From NCBI GenBank assembly GCA_030435675.1, contig CM059621.1, positions 2,170,001 through 2,234,000 on the forward strand: 64,000 nt of DNA. The letters run 5' to 3'. Origin of the DNA: Steinernema hermaphroditum. Lineage: Eukaryota; Nematoda; Chromadorea; Rhabditida; Steinernematidae. The position numbers were made by a program, and so were the translations under genes. Positions 31,546 through 42,423 of this stretch are shown here, piece by piece. Position 1 is the stretch's first letter. Each line of letters opens with the position of its first letter. The notes under the pieces are model-generated. The model ran no database searches. It saw only the letters and a program-made list of their open reading frames with translations, and was not told the DNA's origin.

Positions 31546-31942
31546 CGTTTATTCTGGTAAACGGCGAACGGGCGTTGGAAGTCACACATGTGCATAAGCA
31601 CATTAAATAGGCAGTTAGAATGTCGGTTAATCGCGTTAGAAAGATCTTTGATCTTGACCTTGTCTACCATATTAATCCACTTTTGTTTACAATCGGCTTA
31701 AGCGGCGCTCATAACTGCATTAACCTCACAACCCTATGTTATGGAAGTCTTGTTTTAGGTTCGTTCGCTTCATGGATCAAAATTTAGGACACGGCCTAAT
31801 TCCAGACGTATATATATGTTGTGTAGCAAGGGCAAGGCGCTTGCAAGGGCGAATGTAGTTAGCGCCTTTTCAGATGTTGTTCGAAAGCTTGCTTTCAGGT
31901 AAAACCTAACTGTATGATACGCATCGTAGTACGGCGTTTATA
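31546..31942. other. Intergenic / promoter of MLT-10-like gene
   Basis: No coding signal. GTTTATAATG immediately precedes the start codon. Confidence 0.35.
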
Positions 31943-34685
31943 ATGCAGATGTTAGCAGTGGTATTGCTCCTTCATTCAGCTGTTCAATTAGGTGAGTATT
32001 ATATGAGTCAGATGAAAGGGAACGGGATTGGTTTGAACTTGAGCTACCGTTTATAGCGCAGAGAACGTCAGAGGAGTTTTGGACTAAACCACTACTTTTG
32101 TGCGGGGCTTGCCCCACTCATGATGGGTTTCGAGTTTCGAGCTTTTCCTCCTGTAGCGAGTGATTAAGTATCATGCCTCTATAGCACCTTTTCGTGATCA
32201 AATGCGCCGGCCATTGTAGCATTTCTTTTTTAGTTTCGACAGCAATACCCGCTTTTGAATCATATGAGAAACTGCAGAAAGCGCGCTTGAACAGGCAGAG
32301 CTACGAAGCTGTACAGAAACTGCATTTTGCTTGGTACATGACATCAATAAAAGCCCTTATGGGTCAGCTGGGCAAAGAATTGTTCCACAAATTAAATCCA
32401 GGTCTGTCATAGTTTTCGTCAGCGATGATCTAAGTTATCATTTTAGAAGACCAAGCAGAGTTTGCCCGCTGTCTGGACAACATTGAGCATCAAGGTGATC
32501 TAACACATGGAGCGCGATGTCTAGTGCAAGCTAGAAGGAAGCGGGATATTAACCCACTTAGGAAGCCGCTAAAGTCATCTTTTGCTGATTCTACTCAGAC
32601 CAATCAGCTTAGGAGGAAGACGATAGTACTAGCAAAGCCAGCAGAAGTTTTGAAACCGCAGACCAAGGCCGGCATTGACAGCCTTAGACCAGTTCAGCGA
32701 CTATCTCTAGCGGATATTTTAACGATACAGCCAAATAGTGCCTTTATTAAGCCGATTATCCTACATCCTAAAATACAAAACCAAAAACTGCACCCAAAGA
32801 TCTCACCACTCTACCGGAAACGAAAACTCCAAGCTAGGAAGGACAAGTCAAAATTTTGGCAATTTGAAAACTACCGGTTGAGGATAAAACGAAGCGAACA
32901 TCGCCTTCTAAGCTCGCGCGAGCAGAGTGTGGTTAGCGTAAAGACCATGGACAGACTTCGAACGCTAGGAGAAGCTGAACAGCCGTCACCTATCCGAAGG
33001 GTTACCAATTTGATAACACGAATCACTCAAGGAAAGGAAACGAAATACCAACCCGGCGATTGGATGAAGACATACAATCGATTGCTTGACTACAAGGAGC
33101 AAATGGAGGAGAAGAAGCAGGCGCCTGGAGCTAGAGCCTTTGATTATCGCTTATTTGATTTGGTGCTTAACAGTGACAAGCCAACGAAGTCGCCGAAGGA
33201 CAAGGTGAGTCCATGAGTAAAAGAGCAAATCTTCACCCTTTGTGGCCGATACTATGCTATTACCTTGGGCTTGAAAAGGGTCGAATTTGCATCTGACTTT
33301 TCTGCCTTTTGCAGTTGAAACCTTCCACGTTCTTGGATACGGCCTTCGATCTAGTCGACTCGGTAACAGGGAAGAAAAACAAGAAAATACGCGATCAGTC
33401 AAATGTGCGATTTATGAGTCCCCGGATAGCCCCGCTCATGCCCGACAGCTTCGGCACCAAATCGAGGCATCTATCGCCTTCGGTTCTCGCCTTCTACAAT
33501 GACGATGCCGATGGAGGAGTTGCGTCGATTCCGAAGGTTTTCCTTCTCTCACCTAAAGTTAGCGGAAAGCATAAATTCAGATTCTCGAAGCCACTGGGAT
33601 GACCACAAAAGACCGCGATAGTGTAATCGAAATGCTAATGGAAGTGTCCGGAGCGAGGAAAAACGTAAACTTCGCTTTGGATATCATGAACCATTTGAAC
33701 TTCCGAGGTGACGTCCGTAGCAGAACTAGGTCATTATGATAAGATTTCAGGTTTAAAGGGCGAAATTATTGAAGTTACCGAACGCTTAACGGATGCATTC
33801 AAGACGTTAGAAAAATCGTTTCTTCACTATCAGCATGACGACATAAAAACTAGAGGATTCACGTTTTTGGAGCCACACCAATTAGACAGGATCTACAAAG
33901 ATCACGGTGAGTACATAATTTCCATCCAGCAGCGTTCAGTCCATTAGCTAAGCCTTATTCGCAAATAAAAACTCTATTTTTAAAAGACCTAGGCAGACCC
34001 TAATATTCACTAGTTTTTGATCTTATGCACCCATTTTCTATTACAAACATATCGATCCCATAAAGCATGATTTAACAATCAACTTTCTTTCGCTTTAGGG
34101 ATAAAAGCCGCCGACGAAATCGAGTTCAGCCTCGGCGAATACCAAAATTTGACAAGATCCGAAAAAGAAGAAGCTTTATGGGAACGATTCGAGCTGCTAG
34201 CCGAGAACACCACTCAAACGCATCGACGCCAGAAACGCACATTTCAAGTTTTATCCGTTGGCGCTCCCACAGTCTTGTCGCCTTACATGTTCATGCCCAT
34301 ATACGGTCTGAGTATTCTTGGCCCTGTAGTTCTCTCGCCTAACATATTCAGTCCTCTCATTTTGAATCCGGACGTACTTGGTCCATATGTTTTAAGTCCA
34401 GCCATAGCCATGCCATTTATTCTGTCTCCCTATGTTCTTTCCCCTTACGTGTTAACTCCGCTCGTTATGGCGCCTTTTATTCTCACACCATACGTGCTAT
34501 CGCCTAACGTTATTAATCCGTATGTATTGAGTCCAATCATTCTTAGTCCGTTAGTCTTATGTCCTGACATTTTATCGCCACAGACGCTTGGTGGTGGAAT
34601 TCTTTCTCCAAGTGTTGCGTCGCCCCCTCTCTTCACTGAAAGTTATCTTATGGCTAGCGTTCTGTCACCTTCCGTTCTGTCGTGA
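31943..34685 (+). CDS. MLT-10-like moulting-cycle protein, complete (688-690 aa)
   Basis: Exons 31943-31991, 32234-32401, 32447-33204, 33315-33536, 33581-33707, 33751-33906 and 34099-34685 join in frame. Residues 1-16 are a signal peptide (LAVVLLLHSA). The middle contains the conserved region with RFMSPRIAPL, LSPSVLAFYNDD, KDRDSVIEMLMEVSGA and LWERFELLAENT. A dibasic RRQKR site precedes the C-terminal tract, about 130 residues of repeated PxxLSP/PxxLTP units (SPYVLTPLVMAPFILTP). This architecture is that of C. elegans MLT-10 relatives, secreted proline-rich epidermal proteins needed for moulting, with the P-x2-L-(S/T)-P repeat probably in the cuticle matrix. ATG 31943 or 31949 may be used. 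Expression would be expected to cycle with moults. Confidence 0.9.
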
Positions 34686-35572
34686 AATGTGGTCTCTAAT
34701 AAATATCACAATGATTGACTCGGGTTAGATCAGATTCAGATTAGGTTGAGTTGTATCTTTCCAGAATAGTTCTGAACAGTTAAATGATCCCGAGTATAAG
34801 AGAATTTGTCGAGCTATGCAAAGGTAATCACTTCGTTTGAGCTTCGTTTTCATTTTTTGGACTGTGGCTTCGCTCGAAATATGACCTATAGTCAACTTGT
34901 AGCTTGCTGTCCCGCAACTGCAGGTTTTTTAGTTCTGATGTTACTTAGTATTTGCTATTCAGATTGTCTCTTCTGTTGGTATGGCATACCTGTTTCCAAC
35001 TGTAGGCGTTTCCAACTTGAGGGGATCTCTTTTAGTGCTTTTCCTAAACTAGCATTCATTACCTGATCTAGTCTCGTATAGCGAGTCCGCGAGTCCGACA
35101 ATGGTTGTCATTGTCGCTTGACTCGTTTGCGGACTTGTTGGGATCACTGCTCTCTCATGTATCTTATGTAGTCCCAGTTCAATGACAGCATAAGCATCAA
35201 CAACTGACCCTTACTCCGTTTGGAAAAAAAGGGAAAAGAGCGTTTAGCACAAGGAAGTGAAACGCATACTGCATGTTTACCGGATCCGAACGACATCGCA
35301 GAAATACCAGCTTTCGGGTTGCCCGTAATACTATTGTGAATGGCCTATTCAAAGAGAAGAATATCCTGTCCTTTACTGCTTCCTTCTGGCATTCTCTGCT
35401 CTATGAAATGAGGAAGTTGGTCACTGAGGAACACTGATCTTCGTAACATTGAGATTTTGGGTTATAATAAGCATATAAAATAATGCTGAAACAATAGTTA
35501 GTATAATATGATTACAACGTTGTTGGCCGCATACGTGTTTCTGCGCCGAAATTATTAATGTAATGTGTTTAG
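34686..35572. other. Spacer between the two MLT-10-type terminal exons
   Basis: About 34765-34825 is exon-like (after TTTCCAG, reading SSEQLNDPEYKRICRAMQ before a GTAATC donor) and faintly recalls exon 3 of the MLT-10-like gene. A short palindrome near 35080-35140 (GCGAGTCCG...CTTGACTCG) relates to the 3.1-kb element. No promoter is recognisable. Confidence 0.35.
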
Positions 35573-36162
35573 GAGTGAACAGTGCTGATGAAGTGGGCTT
35601 CAATCTTCATGAATACAGAGGCCAGAGCCGTGAAGATCGCGAGGCGTCGCTATGGCAGCGAATGGAACTTTTGGCCGAAAACATTACTCATATGGAGTAT
35701 CGCCAAAAGAGAGCCATACCACTAATTTCGGTGAACTCCCCCACCATGCTGTCTCCTTATATGTTCACTCCTGTTTTCGGACTGAGCATACTGGGACCCG
35801 TTGTACTCTCGCCTAACATTTTCAGTCCTCTCATCTTGAATCCAGACGTACTCGGGCCATATGTTCTCAGTCCCGCCATAGCCATGCCCTTCATTCTTTC
35901 ACCGTACATTCTCGGACCCTACGTGCTGACTCCTCTTGTTATGGCTCCCTTCATTCTCACTCCATACGTGTTGTCACCGAATGTGATTACACCGTATATT
36001 GTCAGTCCTCTGATTCTCAGTCCATTAGCTCTCTCACCTGACGTTCTGTCTCCGCAGACTCTCGGAGGCGCGATCCTCTCTCCAAGTTTCGCTTCTCCTG
36101 AGGTCGTCACGGAGAGCTACATGATGGCCAGTGTGCTGTCGCCGTCGTTCCTGTCCAAATAA
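35573..36162 (+). CDS. Duplicate MLT-10-type terminal exon (alternative last exon or partial gene)
   Basis: Starts right after GTGTTTAG in the same phase as exon 7 of the upstream gene and encodes 196 residues: ADEVGFNLHEY, LWQRMELLAENIT, YRQKR, then PxxLSP repeats to a stop. It aligns with exon 7 from the splice junction to the end. Exons 1-6 are not found in the 0.9 kb between. The reading frame is open although the DNA has diverged, so selection is likely. Exon 6 (ending at 33906) could splice to either exon, as both restore a Gly codon. The alternative is an inert partial duplication. Confidence 0.7.
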
Positions 36163-36502
36163 GAGCGTAAGCGCCGCGTCTTCCAAAAGGATGATGTTCT
36201 TGGACCCGTGTTGCTTAATAATATGTTGTTTCCCACGGTCAGTTATGTTCGCTATTTGAATCGCCGGTGGTAAGGAAGCCTGTGAACTACGGTAGTTATT
36301 AGATGGCCTGCTCGTACCGAGTAGACAATGACGAGTTTGAGCGTTGCGTCTGGAAGTGCTTAATACTTCTGTGGGATTCATTATCTGAATAGGATACCTT
36401 ACATTACTTCCATACAGCGCGATCAGGTGCTGCTCTCTCTTTGCCCATACAGAGGGCACATTCCACACTGAGAAAGGGGAACGTTCACCAAGAAACGTTC
36501 AA

Positions 36503-36694
36503 CTAGAGGCCTTGCTCAGTATATTCGTGTAATCCTCGCATCACAAAAGTGTTTTCGTCGCTATTTTTCTCGAGAAGTTTCTCGACATTCTCACTCTCGT
36601 CGCTTTCAAGTTTTTCGGAACGGAAATAATTGCCTTCGGTTAGTACCGCCAGGAGAAGGAAGGTCAGTTTTATTTCCTTTTTTGTGACAAACAA
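36503..36694 (-). CDS. Possible secreted acidic peptide (low confidence)
   Basis: A minus-strand frame with a signal-like KLTFLLLAVLTEGN segment followed by an acidic tail (ESDESENVEKLLEKNSDENT). It has no ATG in frame; an upstream exon would be required. It overlaps the flank of the next forward micropeptide gene. It may be chance. Confidence 0.25.
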   Translation of the reverse strand: MFVTKKEIKLTFLLLAVLTEGNYFRSEKLESDESENVEKLLEKNSDENTFVMRGLHEYTEQGL

Positions 36695-36727
36695 AGCCTA
36701 CGACAATTTAAGTTTCAGAGCTGAAAT

Positions 36728-36820
36728 ATGGATCTAGTGCTACTATTTTCACTGGTGCCTGCCGGCTTCCTCTTCCTCATTATGTTTTGCATACTGTTGA
36801 TGCTGTTTTGTAGAGGATAA
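36728..36820 (+). CDS. VPAG-family membrane micropeptide (30 aa)
   Basis: A 30-residue ORF starting nine bases after AAGTTTCAG. Almost the whole protein is one helix: MDLVLLFSLVPAG then FLFLIMFCILLMLF, ending CRG. It is the shortest member of the VPAG group and first of three tandem forward copies (36.7, 37.4 and 38.5 kb). All three share VPAG, a Cys in the second half of the helix, an LF end and a basic or RG-like end. AATAAA occurs at about 36949. Too short for ordinary gene callers; the parallel with its neighbours is the support. Confidence 0.8.
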   Translation: MDLVLLFSLVPAGFLFLIMFCILLMLFCRG

Positions 36821-37426
36821 CCTTCACAGAAAGGGACCGCCACCATCAAGAACCACCACACACCATCCACCACTTATATAGCCTTGACGTGGAGTTTAAC
36901 ATATACATTACATTGCTTTTCATTCTAGTCAGAGAGTAGTGATGTATAATAAATGTTTAAAATTTTTCTAACTTGTACAAGGTATACTATGGAGGCATAT
37001 CCATACATCAGTTCTCAGCAGTTTTGCTACCCACCACGTGAGAAGGAAAGAAAAGATAGTAGAGACCTATAGCACCAAACATCCAAAACGGAGTCAACAC
37101 TACGTCCACCGACGTCTGACGACAAAAACATCCTTCTTATTGCACATAAGACAAAAGCATTAGAACCAGCGTGTTTTCTCGGATTTTATCAACGTTCAAG
37201 TAGTTCGAAGGTCATCTTTTTTGAGGTGGTCACAAGGTTCCCGACGGTGGAATTTCTCAACTCTTTCTCTTGCCCTTCTCTTTATTCATCGGTCACTTTA
37301 TGTAATTCTGGATTGTAGGTCACGCGTAGCTTCTTGAATGTCACTCGAAACCAGCAGTAGAAACGCAACCCAAGAAGCTCCGGTTTTGCTAATTCCTTTC
37401 TCTGACTTCACACTCCATTTTTCCAG
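36821..37426. other. Spacer between tandem micropeptide genes
   Basis: 3' flank with AATAAATG (about 36949), then sequence without ORFs up to the TTTTTCCAG site that precedes the next ATG. Confidence 0.4.
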
Positions 37427-37555
37427 ATGGACGGTGTTGGCACCTCAACTGGTTCACTACAAATGGATATTGTCTTTTTCATCACCCTAGTTCCTGCTGG
37501 GGTTGTCTTCCTGATAGTCTTCTGCATTCTGATGATATTGTTCACACGAGAATAG
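37427..37555 (+). CDS. VPAG-family membrane micropeptide (42 aa)
   Basis: A 42-residue ORF with the ATG directly after TTTTTCCAG. The N-terminus MDGVGTSTGSLQMDI is longer and polar, then FFITLVPAGVVFLIVF and CILMMLFTRE. The second Met (MDI) aligns with the start of the 36.7-kb protein, so the extension is an addition before the conserved core. Compared with its neighbours VPAG, CIL and LF are fixed while the other helix residues vary among hydrophobics. One-pass membrane topology with a short basic end. Function unknown. Confidence 0.82.
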   Translation: MDGVGTSTGSLQMDIVFFITLVPAGVVFLIVFCILMILFTRE

Positions 37556-38507
37556 AGGTTTGTGTACTAATGCATAGAACGCAATCTAAATCTGCCACTT
37601 TTCATTTGAAACTCCACAAAAGACCTATCGATGCCGTAATCTTCAATATCGCCATGATTATCCATACAACACAATGGGCAAAGCTCCGCCACATCGGTTT
37701 TTCCGTTTATCCTTTCGCTGTGTTTTGAGACGATATGATAATCTTCGCTGTATCCTCGAAAAAAAATTGACTACGTTCTCGCAAGTCTTCATTTGCGAAA
37801 GTATTGGGTTGGGGCACTGAAAATAGCCCACTTTTGTAATGATTGTTTATTTGTATAGAGTTGTGCGCATACGTGGGATATGTAGGGAGGGGATTAAGGC
37901 CAATTAGAGACCGACAAGACGTATACCGAACAGCGAACAGAAAGTCGTTTGTTCCCATCTAAGTCGATTGTAGGACGAAATCATCTAAATGTTGTCTTGT
38001 TGCGCACTAAGGGGCACCCCGCTCAAACCGAAACGCACCAGAATCAGTCAGAAGGTTCGAGGTTCGGATCCGCTCGCAGGCAAAACTGTATTTGAGTTCT
38101 TCCTACATTTTCACTTATCTGCCGTTTCCATAAACAGTGCACACGGTTTTCTTGTTTTCACTAGTGAAGCACTGAGCTTAGCGTGATCACCAAAAGTCCA
38201 GAGCACCCCATAATCCCTCGAGAATCCCACGCATTTCCGTAAAAATTGTCTGCTGTTCCGTTCCGGAATACCGCTCTGCTAAGGTATTTGTCTTGAGCTT
38301 TACGTGGTGATTGGTCTCAATGGGTAGGGGAGGGACGCATACGCTTCCTGTCGGATTGTATAAATTCTATAGCAAGAACCAGTTACTGTTTTGAGTTATT
38401 CATTACTAGTGGGGCAACTTACTATGTACGCTTATCAGGGAACCTTGTTGAATTTCTTGTTTCCTCATTGTTCTCTGCAAAGCTTACAGAAATTAAGACT
38501 GTTTCAG
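37556..38507. other. Spacer between tandem micropeptide genes
   Basis: No supported gene. It contains a decayed hAT-MITE end at about 38005-38095, listed separately. Confidence 0.35.
38005..38095. repeat. Decayed end of the hAT-type MITE
   Basis: CAGAATCAGTCAGAAGGTTCGAG and GCAGGCAAAACT match the inverted repeat of the 49.5-kb MITE with several changes. The B-box-like GGTTCGGATCC is kept. CTGTTCCGTTCCGG at about 38250 may be the other end. Confidence 0.55.
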
Positions 38508-38612
38508 ATGGACGTCATGCAAATGGATATGGTCATGTTTTGCGTTGTTCCTGCCGGCGTTCTTCTTTTCGCTGTTTGCTGCGTACTCATCATCCTGTTC
38601 AAAAGAGGTTAA
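38508..38612 (+). CDS. VPAG-family membrane micropeptide (34 aa)
   Basis: A 34-residue ORF with ATG directly after CTGTTTCAG. It reads MDVMQMDMVMFCV, then VPAGVLLFAVCCVLIILF and KRG. Third of the tandem forward set. The MQMD near the start matches LQMD of the 37.4-kb protein, and the KRG end parallels CRG at 36.7 kb. The basic end suggests that end is cytoplasmic. Small size, fixed VPAG and basic tail recall regulatory micropeptides that sit beside membrane pumps or channels in other animals; that parallel is speculative. Confidence 0.82.
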   Translation: MDVMQMDMVMFCVVPAGVLLFAVCCVLIILFKRG

Positions 38613-38984
38613 ATATGAACTGGCGTCTCGGCGATGATATGTGCGTTAATTGTGTATATTTCGTTGTTTGTTTCTAATGCAATTTAATCAGTAAATATTT
38701 GTTGTGGATTGTGAATAGAAACTCATCGCAAGGGAAGGATCAAAAATCGTACACTCGAAACTGAAACGGCGAAATACCATAGCCCTGCGGGCGGCGAAAC
38801 ACCATAGCACTATGGGCGGCAAGATTGGCGCTCATGTATATGGGTGAAGTGGTCGAAAAAACTGTAAAGTTTCAGGAAACTCAAACCGACATCCGTTCTC
38901 TGCTGGTCACTGACAAACCGCAAAAAACTCAAAGCCTAGCATAGCCAGAGACATAGTGGAAGTAGATCGCCACTATCTCAGCTG

Positions 38985-39060
38985 TCTGTGTGGCCCATTG
39001 CGAACGTTCTCCGTTTCTAAGCGGGCGGTTTGGGGTTCGGTTCCCCTCGGGGTCCTTATT
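38985..39060 (+). repeat. tRNA-related sequence (SINE head or tRNA pseudogene)
   Basis: TGGCCCATTGCGAACG resembles a tRNA A box and D arm. GGGGTTCGGTTCCCC forms a perfect four-pair T-arm-like hairpin with a B-box-like GGTTCGGTTCC. Spacing is about 45 bases. No acceptor stem pairs, so it is not a working tRNA gene. Confidence 0.4.
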
Positions 39061-39819
39061 TTGTGTGGACCCGTCGGTTCTCCGTTTATATATAGGGAAT
39101 ATTACATTTACGTTTACGCGGATCATACATATGCATTTATGTGTATTTCAGCATATTTTCTCCCATAACATGAATTACGCGCCGACCTTTCCCTCGTGAT
39201 TATATAAAGACAATATTACCCAAACGGTGCCATCAGTTTTGATATTTCCATAATCGATAACCCAGGTTTCAACTTACTTTTTTCTGCGCTTCGTGTATTA
39301 TCGCTTTTCGGCTACCGGCTTCCACAAGCCATTGAGTACGGGTCGTCCGAAGCCTTGGATTATAAGTTTCTTATCGGATCTATACTGTCATATTGCGCTT
39401 TGTGAATATCGGATTATCCGCTTTTATGGGCGGATAACTTAGATTTTACAACAAAGCAAGAAATGTTGAGCAATCCCTTTTAAGCCGACTAATACAACAC
39501 AATACGCCTTATAACAGGCTAGTAAAGGTTGTGTTTTCGTCGAGTAATCCCAAGTGGAGCGGGAAACACCGCTGTTATCATTGGTCCCCGAGCATTAGTA
39601 CGTAGAAGTAACGCATTTTAAGATTCGTGCCAATTGAACATGTTTTCTCAACGACCTGATTATATAAACATTTATAAAAAGAAAAACAGAGTGCTGTCCG
39701 CTTCGTTTTTGGTGCGGAGTTGATGTGGAATTGGTCGATGGCAATGCACTTCGCAAAGCACTAGGGAATCGTCGATCCCAGAAGTGGTGACGGTGTTTCT
39801 CATTCTCGAGACATCTGCT

Positions 39820-40060
39820 GGACAGGGGATGTTTAGTAGCTCACGACTGTTGGAGAGAAATGGGTCTTTGTGGAACTTGCGTCTTCAACGATGGTTGTTT
39901 CCACTGAGCGCCGGCTACCTTCTCCTATAGCCGGATGCCCTGGCTCATACATCTTGCTGAAGACTGTGCTGGGATTACAGAATACAGCGGCATCTCCCCA
40001 TTCCCTTTTATCCACAGGTTTTCCATCAAATCAGCCCGACACTCAACGAACCACTGAGCT
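39820..40060 (-). repeat. R1 retroelement, degenerate copy
   Basis: GGAACTTGCGTCTTCAACGATGG and GGTTTTCCATCAAATCAGCC are close to R1 blocks in the 63.2-63.4 kb copy. No ends or duplication preserved. Confidence 0.45.
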
Positions 40061-40122
40061 ACCCTTTCTACAAAAAAATCATATCCACTCCAAAGTTGAA
40101 TGTTATCATGAATGACAAAGCT

Positions 40123-41128
40123 TTACAACGAGATATTAGAGACCACAGTTTTCATCTGACTTCTTGACTGGATGTAGTAGGTCGCAGTTTGCAATGCGCA
40201 CTCCATCGAAACGCCAAGCATGCCGTAGGGTCCAACATATCTTCCAACATCGACGCGCATCTTCAAGTAGCAAACCAGTGAGCATGTGGTGGAGTTGTAA
40301 ACTTACCGTGGCAAACAAGATTGAATCAATAGTTTGTGGAATTGTCTCAAATATTAGACGTAAGTAAAAGACGTACTGCGCGAAATTATTTCCCTAACAA
40401 GCAGCTATGAACAATTTCATGCCGTATCTGTGTACTACCTTTTTCTGGATGGCTGATTCTGTCCGCTTTCTGAATTTATGCAACAAGCAGAGTGTAATCG
40501 TACCGAGAACTGTAGCCACAATCACGAGACCAATCGAGATGTAGGTGCTCCACAAACGAGAAGCAGGACTCATTGTAACCATACAATTAAACGACATACA
40601 ACCTGTTGAAAGAAACGAACAAATAAATAACGCTACATTGACTTTACCTTCGGGAGCGGGTTTTACAGTTAGGTCGGCATACTTAAAGCCCGTATATACA
40701 GCTCCGCCTGAGGTAATTGCAAACAGTGCACACACATTAATCAGAATAAACCAGTCGAATATTCTTTCACGTTGAGGGCTTGAAAGTGGGCAAAGCAAGT
40801 GGAAGATCCGTTGAGCGAATAGGCCAGCGGTAGCGCTAAGGTTGAACCGTCTTGTTTGCATAACTATCTCGCCAATGACATGTAAAAATAGCGAGTTGTC
40901 CGCAGTATTTTCTATGATATGGAACACGAAACATATCCACTGCACAGCAAGCGGGACGATCGTAATGGCTGTTATGGCATTGGATATAAGGAAAAGACAA
41001 AGCGGTGGGCATTGTTTCCATGTGGAAAGAATTGACTTGTTACGGAAGATCAGCACTTTGACGACAAGTGTCGCGCTGCAGATAAAAAGGACAGCGAAAT
41101 ATTCAGCGAGTACCACTTCCTTGTACAT
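40123..41128 (-). CDS. Seven-pass chemoreceptor, tandem pair member 1 (289 aa)
   Basis: Minus-strand exons 41128-40648, 40602-40439, 40393-40307 and 40260-40123. TM1-TM4 lie in exon 1 (CPPLCLFLISNAIT, AQRIFHLLCPLSS), TM5 in exon 2 (LVIVATVLGTITLCLLHKFRKR), TM6 in the 87-bp exon 3 (YVFYLRLIFETIP) and TM7 in exon 4 (GRYVGPYGMLGVSMECAL). Tandem paralogue of 41413-42423 with identical exon lengths, and a more distant relative of the receptor at 30.2 kb. For exon 3 an alternative acceptor 18 bp downstream exists, but only the upstream one is present in the twin. Probably a chemosensory receptor; Sr class not assigned. Confidence 0.85.
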
Positions 41129-41412
41129 TCTGCTATGTGATTCACTGCAAGTTAAACAGTAGAAACGTATGACACAACACCAAAGACCATGGGAAAAGCA
41201 AGGAGAAGTAATGTAACCGTCAAAATAACAGGGGGCGTGAGTAAGAGCTCACCATTTGTATCGTATAGGAAATAGCAGTCTAAAGTATTTTTGGGCGGCA
41301 AAGAGCCATCAAGACTACGTGTGGTCTACTGTACAAAACAATATATACAAAACACCATATACATACATACATCCATAGTCCAAAGTTTAAGGTTGTCTTG
41401 AATGAAAAAACC
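41129..41412. other. Spacer between tandem receptor genes
   Basis: No gene. Part of it matches the region upstream of the twin gene (ATGACACAACACCAAAGACC / ATGAGACACAACATCAAAGACC), as expected for a tandem duplication. Confidence 0.5.
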
Positions 41413-42423
41413 TTACAACGAAATACTAGACACCACAGTTTTCGTCTGACTTCTTGACTGCATGTAGTAGGTCGCAGTTTGCAAAACGCACTCCAGAGAA
41501 GCGCCAAGCATGCCGTAGGGTCCAACATATCTTCCTATATCGATGCGCATCTTCAACGAGCAAAGCATTGAGCATGTTGTGAAGTCGTAAACTTACGGTC
41601 GCAAATAGAATTGAGTCAATACATTTTGGAAATGTTTCAAATATTAGACGTAAGTAGAATACGTATTGGGCGAAACGATTTTCCTAATAAGAAGTTATCA
41701 GAAAATTGCAGTGCATATCTCTGTCCTACCTTCTTCTGGATGGCCGACTCCGTCCGCTTTCTGAATTTGTGCAACAAGCAGAGTGTAATCGTACCGAGAA
41801 CGGTAGCCAGAACCGTGAGACCAATTGAGATGTACGCCGTCCACAAACGGGAAGCGGCACTAGTTGTAGCTATACAGTTAAACGACATACAACCTATTCA
41901 AAAAACAACAGATAAAACAAATAAACGTTCTGTTGACTTCACCTTCAGGAGCGGGTTTCACAGTTAGGTCGGCATACTTAAAGCTCGTATATACAGCTCC
42001 GCCTGAGGTAATTGCCGACAGTGCGCAAACGGTGATGAGAATGAACCAGTCGAATGTTTTTTCCCGCTGAGCGCTTGAAAGTGGACAGAGCAAATGGAAG
42101 ATCCTTTGAGTAAATAGTCCAGCGGTAGCACACAGGTTGATTCGTCTTGTTTGCGAAACGACCTCTCCAATGGCATGTAAAAAAAGAGAGTTTTCCGGAG
42201 CATTGGCTATGATGTTGAATACGAAACATATCCACTGTATAGCAAATGGGACGCCCGAAATGGCTGTTATGGCGTTGGATATAAGAAACAAGCAAAGCGG
42301 TGGGCACTCTTTCCATATGGAAAGGATTGACTTGTTGCGGAAGATGAGCACGTTGACAAGAACTGTTGCGCTGCAAATTAAAACGACAGCGAAGTATTCA
42401 GCGAGTACTACTTCTTTGTACAT
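41413..42423 (-). CDS. Seven-pass chemoreceptor, tandem pair member 2 (289 aa)
   Basis: Minus-strand exons 42423-41943, 41893-41730, 41683-41597 and 41550-41413, all with the same lengths as the twin at 40123-41128. Roughly four fifths of residues are identical, with differences spread evenly. TM7 reads GRYVGPYGMLGASLECVL. The exon 3 acceptor is TTATTAG; the position of the twin's second AG is AA here. All splice sites and the frame are intact, so both copies are probably expressed. Same unassigned nematode chemoreceptor class as the 30.2-kb gene. Confidence 0.85.

Larger units (their letters stand above)
38613..40122. other. Gene-poor stretch
   Basis: Contains a tRNA-like stretch (38985-39060) and an old R1 copy (39820-40060), listed separately. 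Nothing else. Confidence 0.35.

Noticed and set aside
35919..36468. Minus-strand ORFs opposite the MLT-10-type repeats (also 34445-34636)
   Set aside because: They are antisense shadows of the codon-regular PxxLSP repeats.
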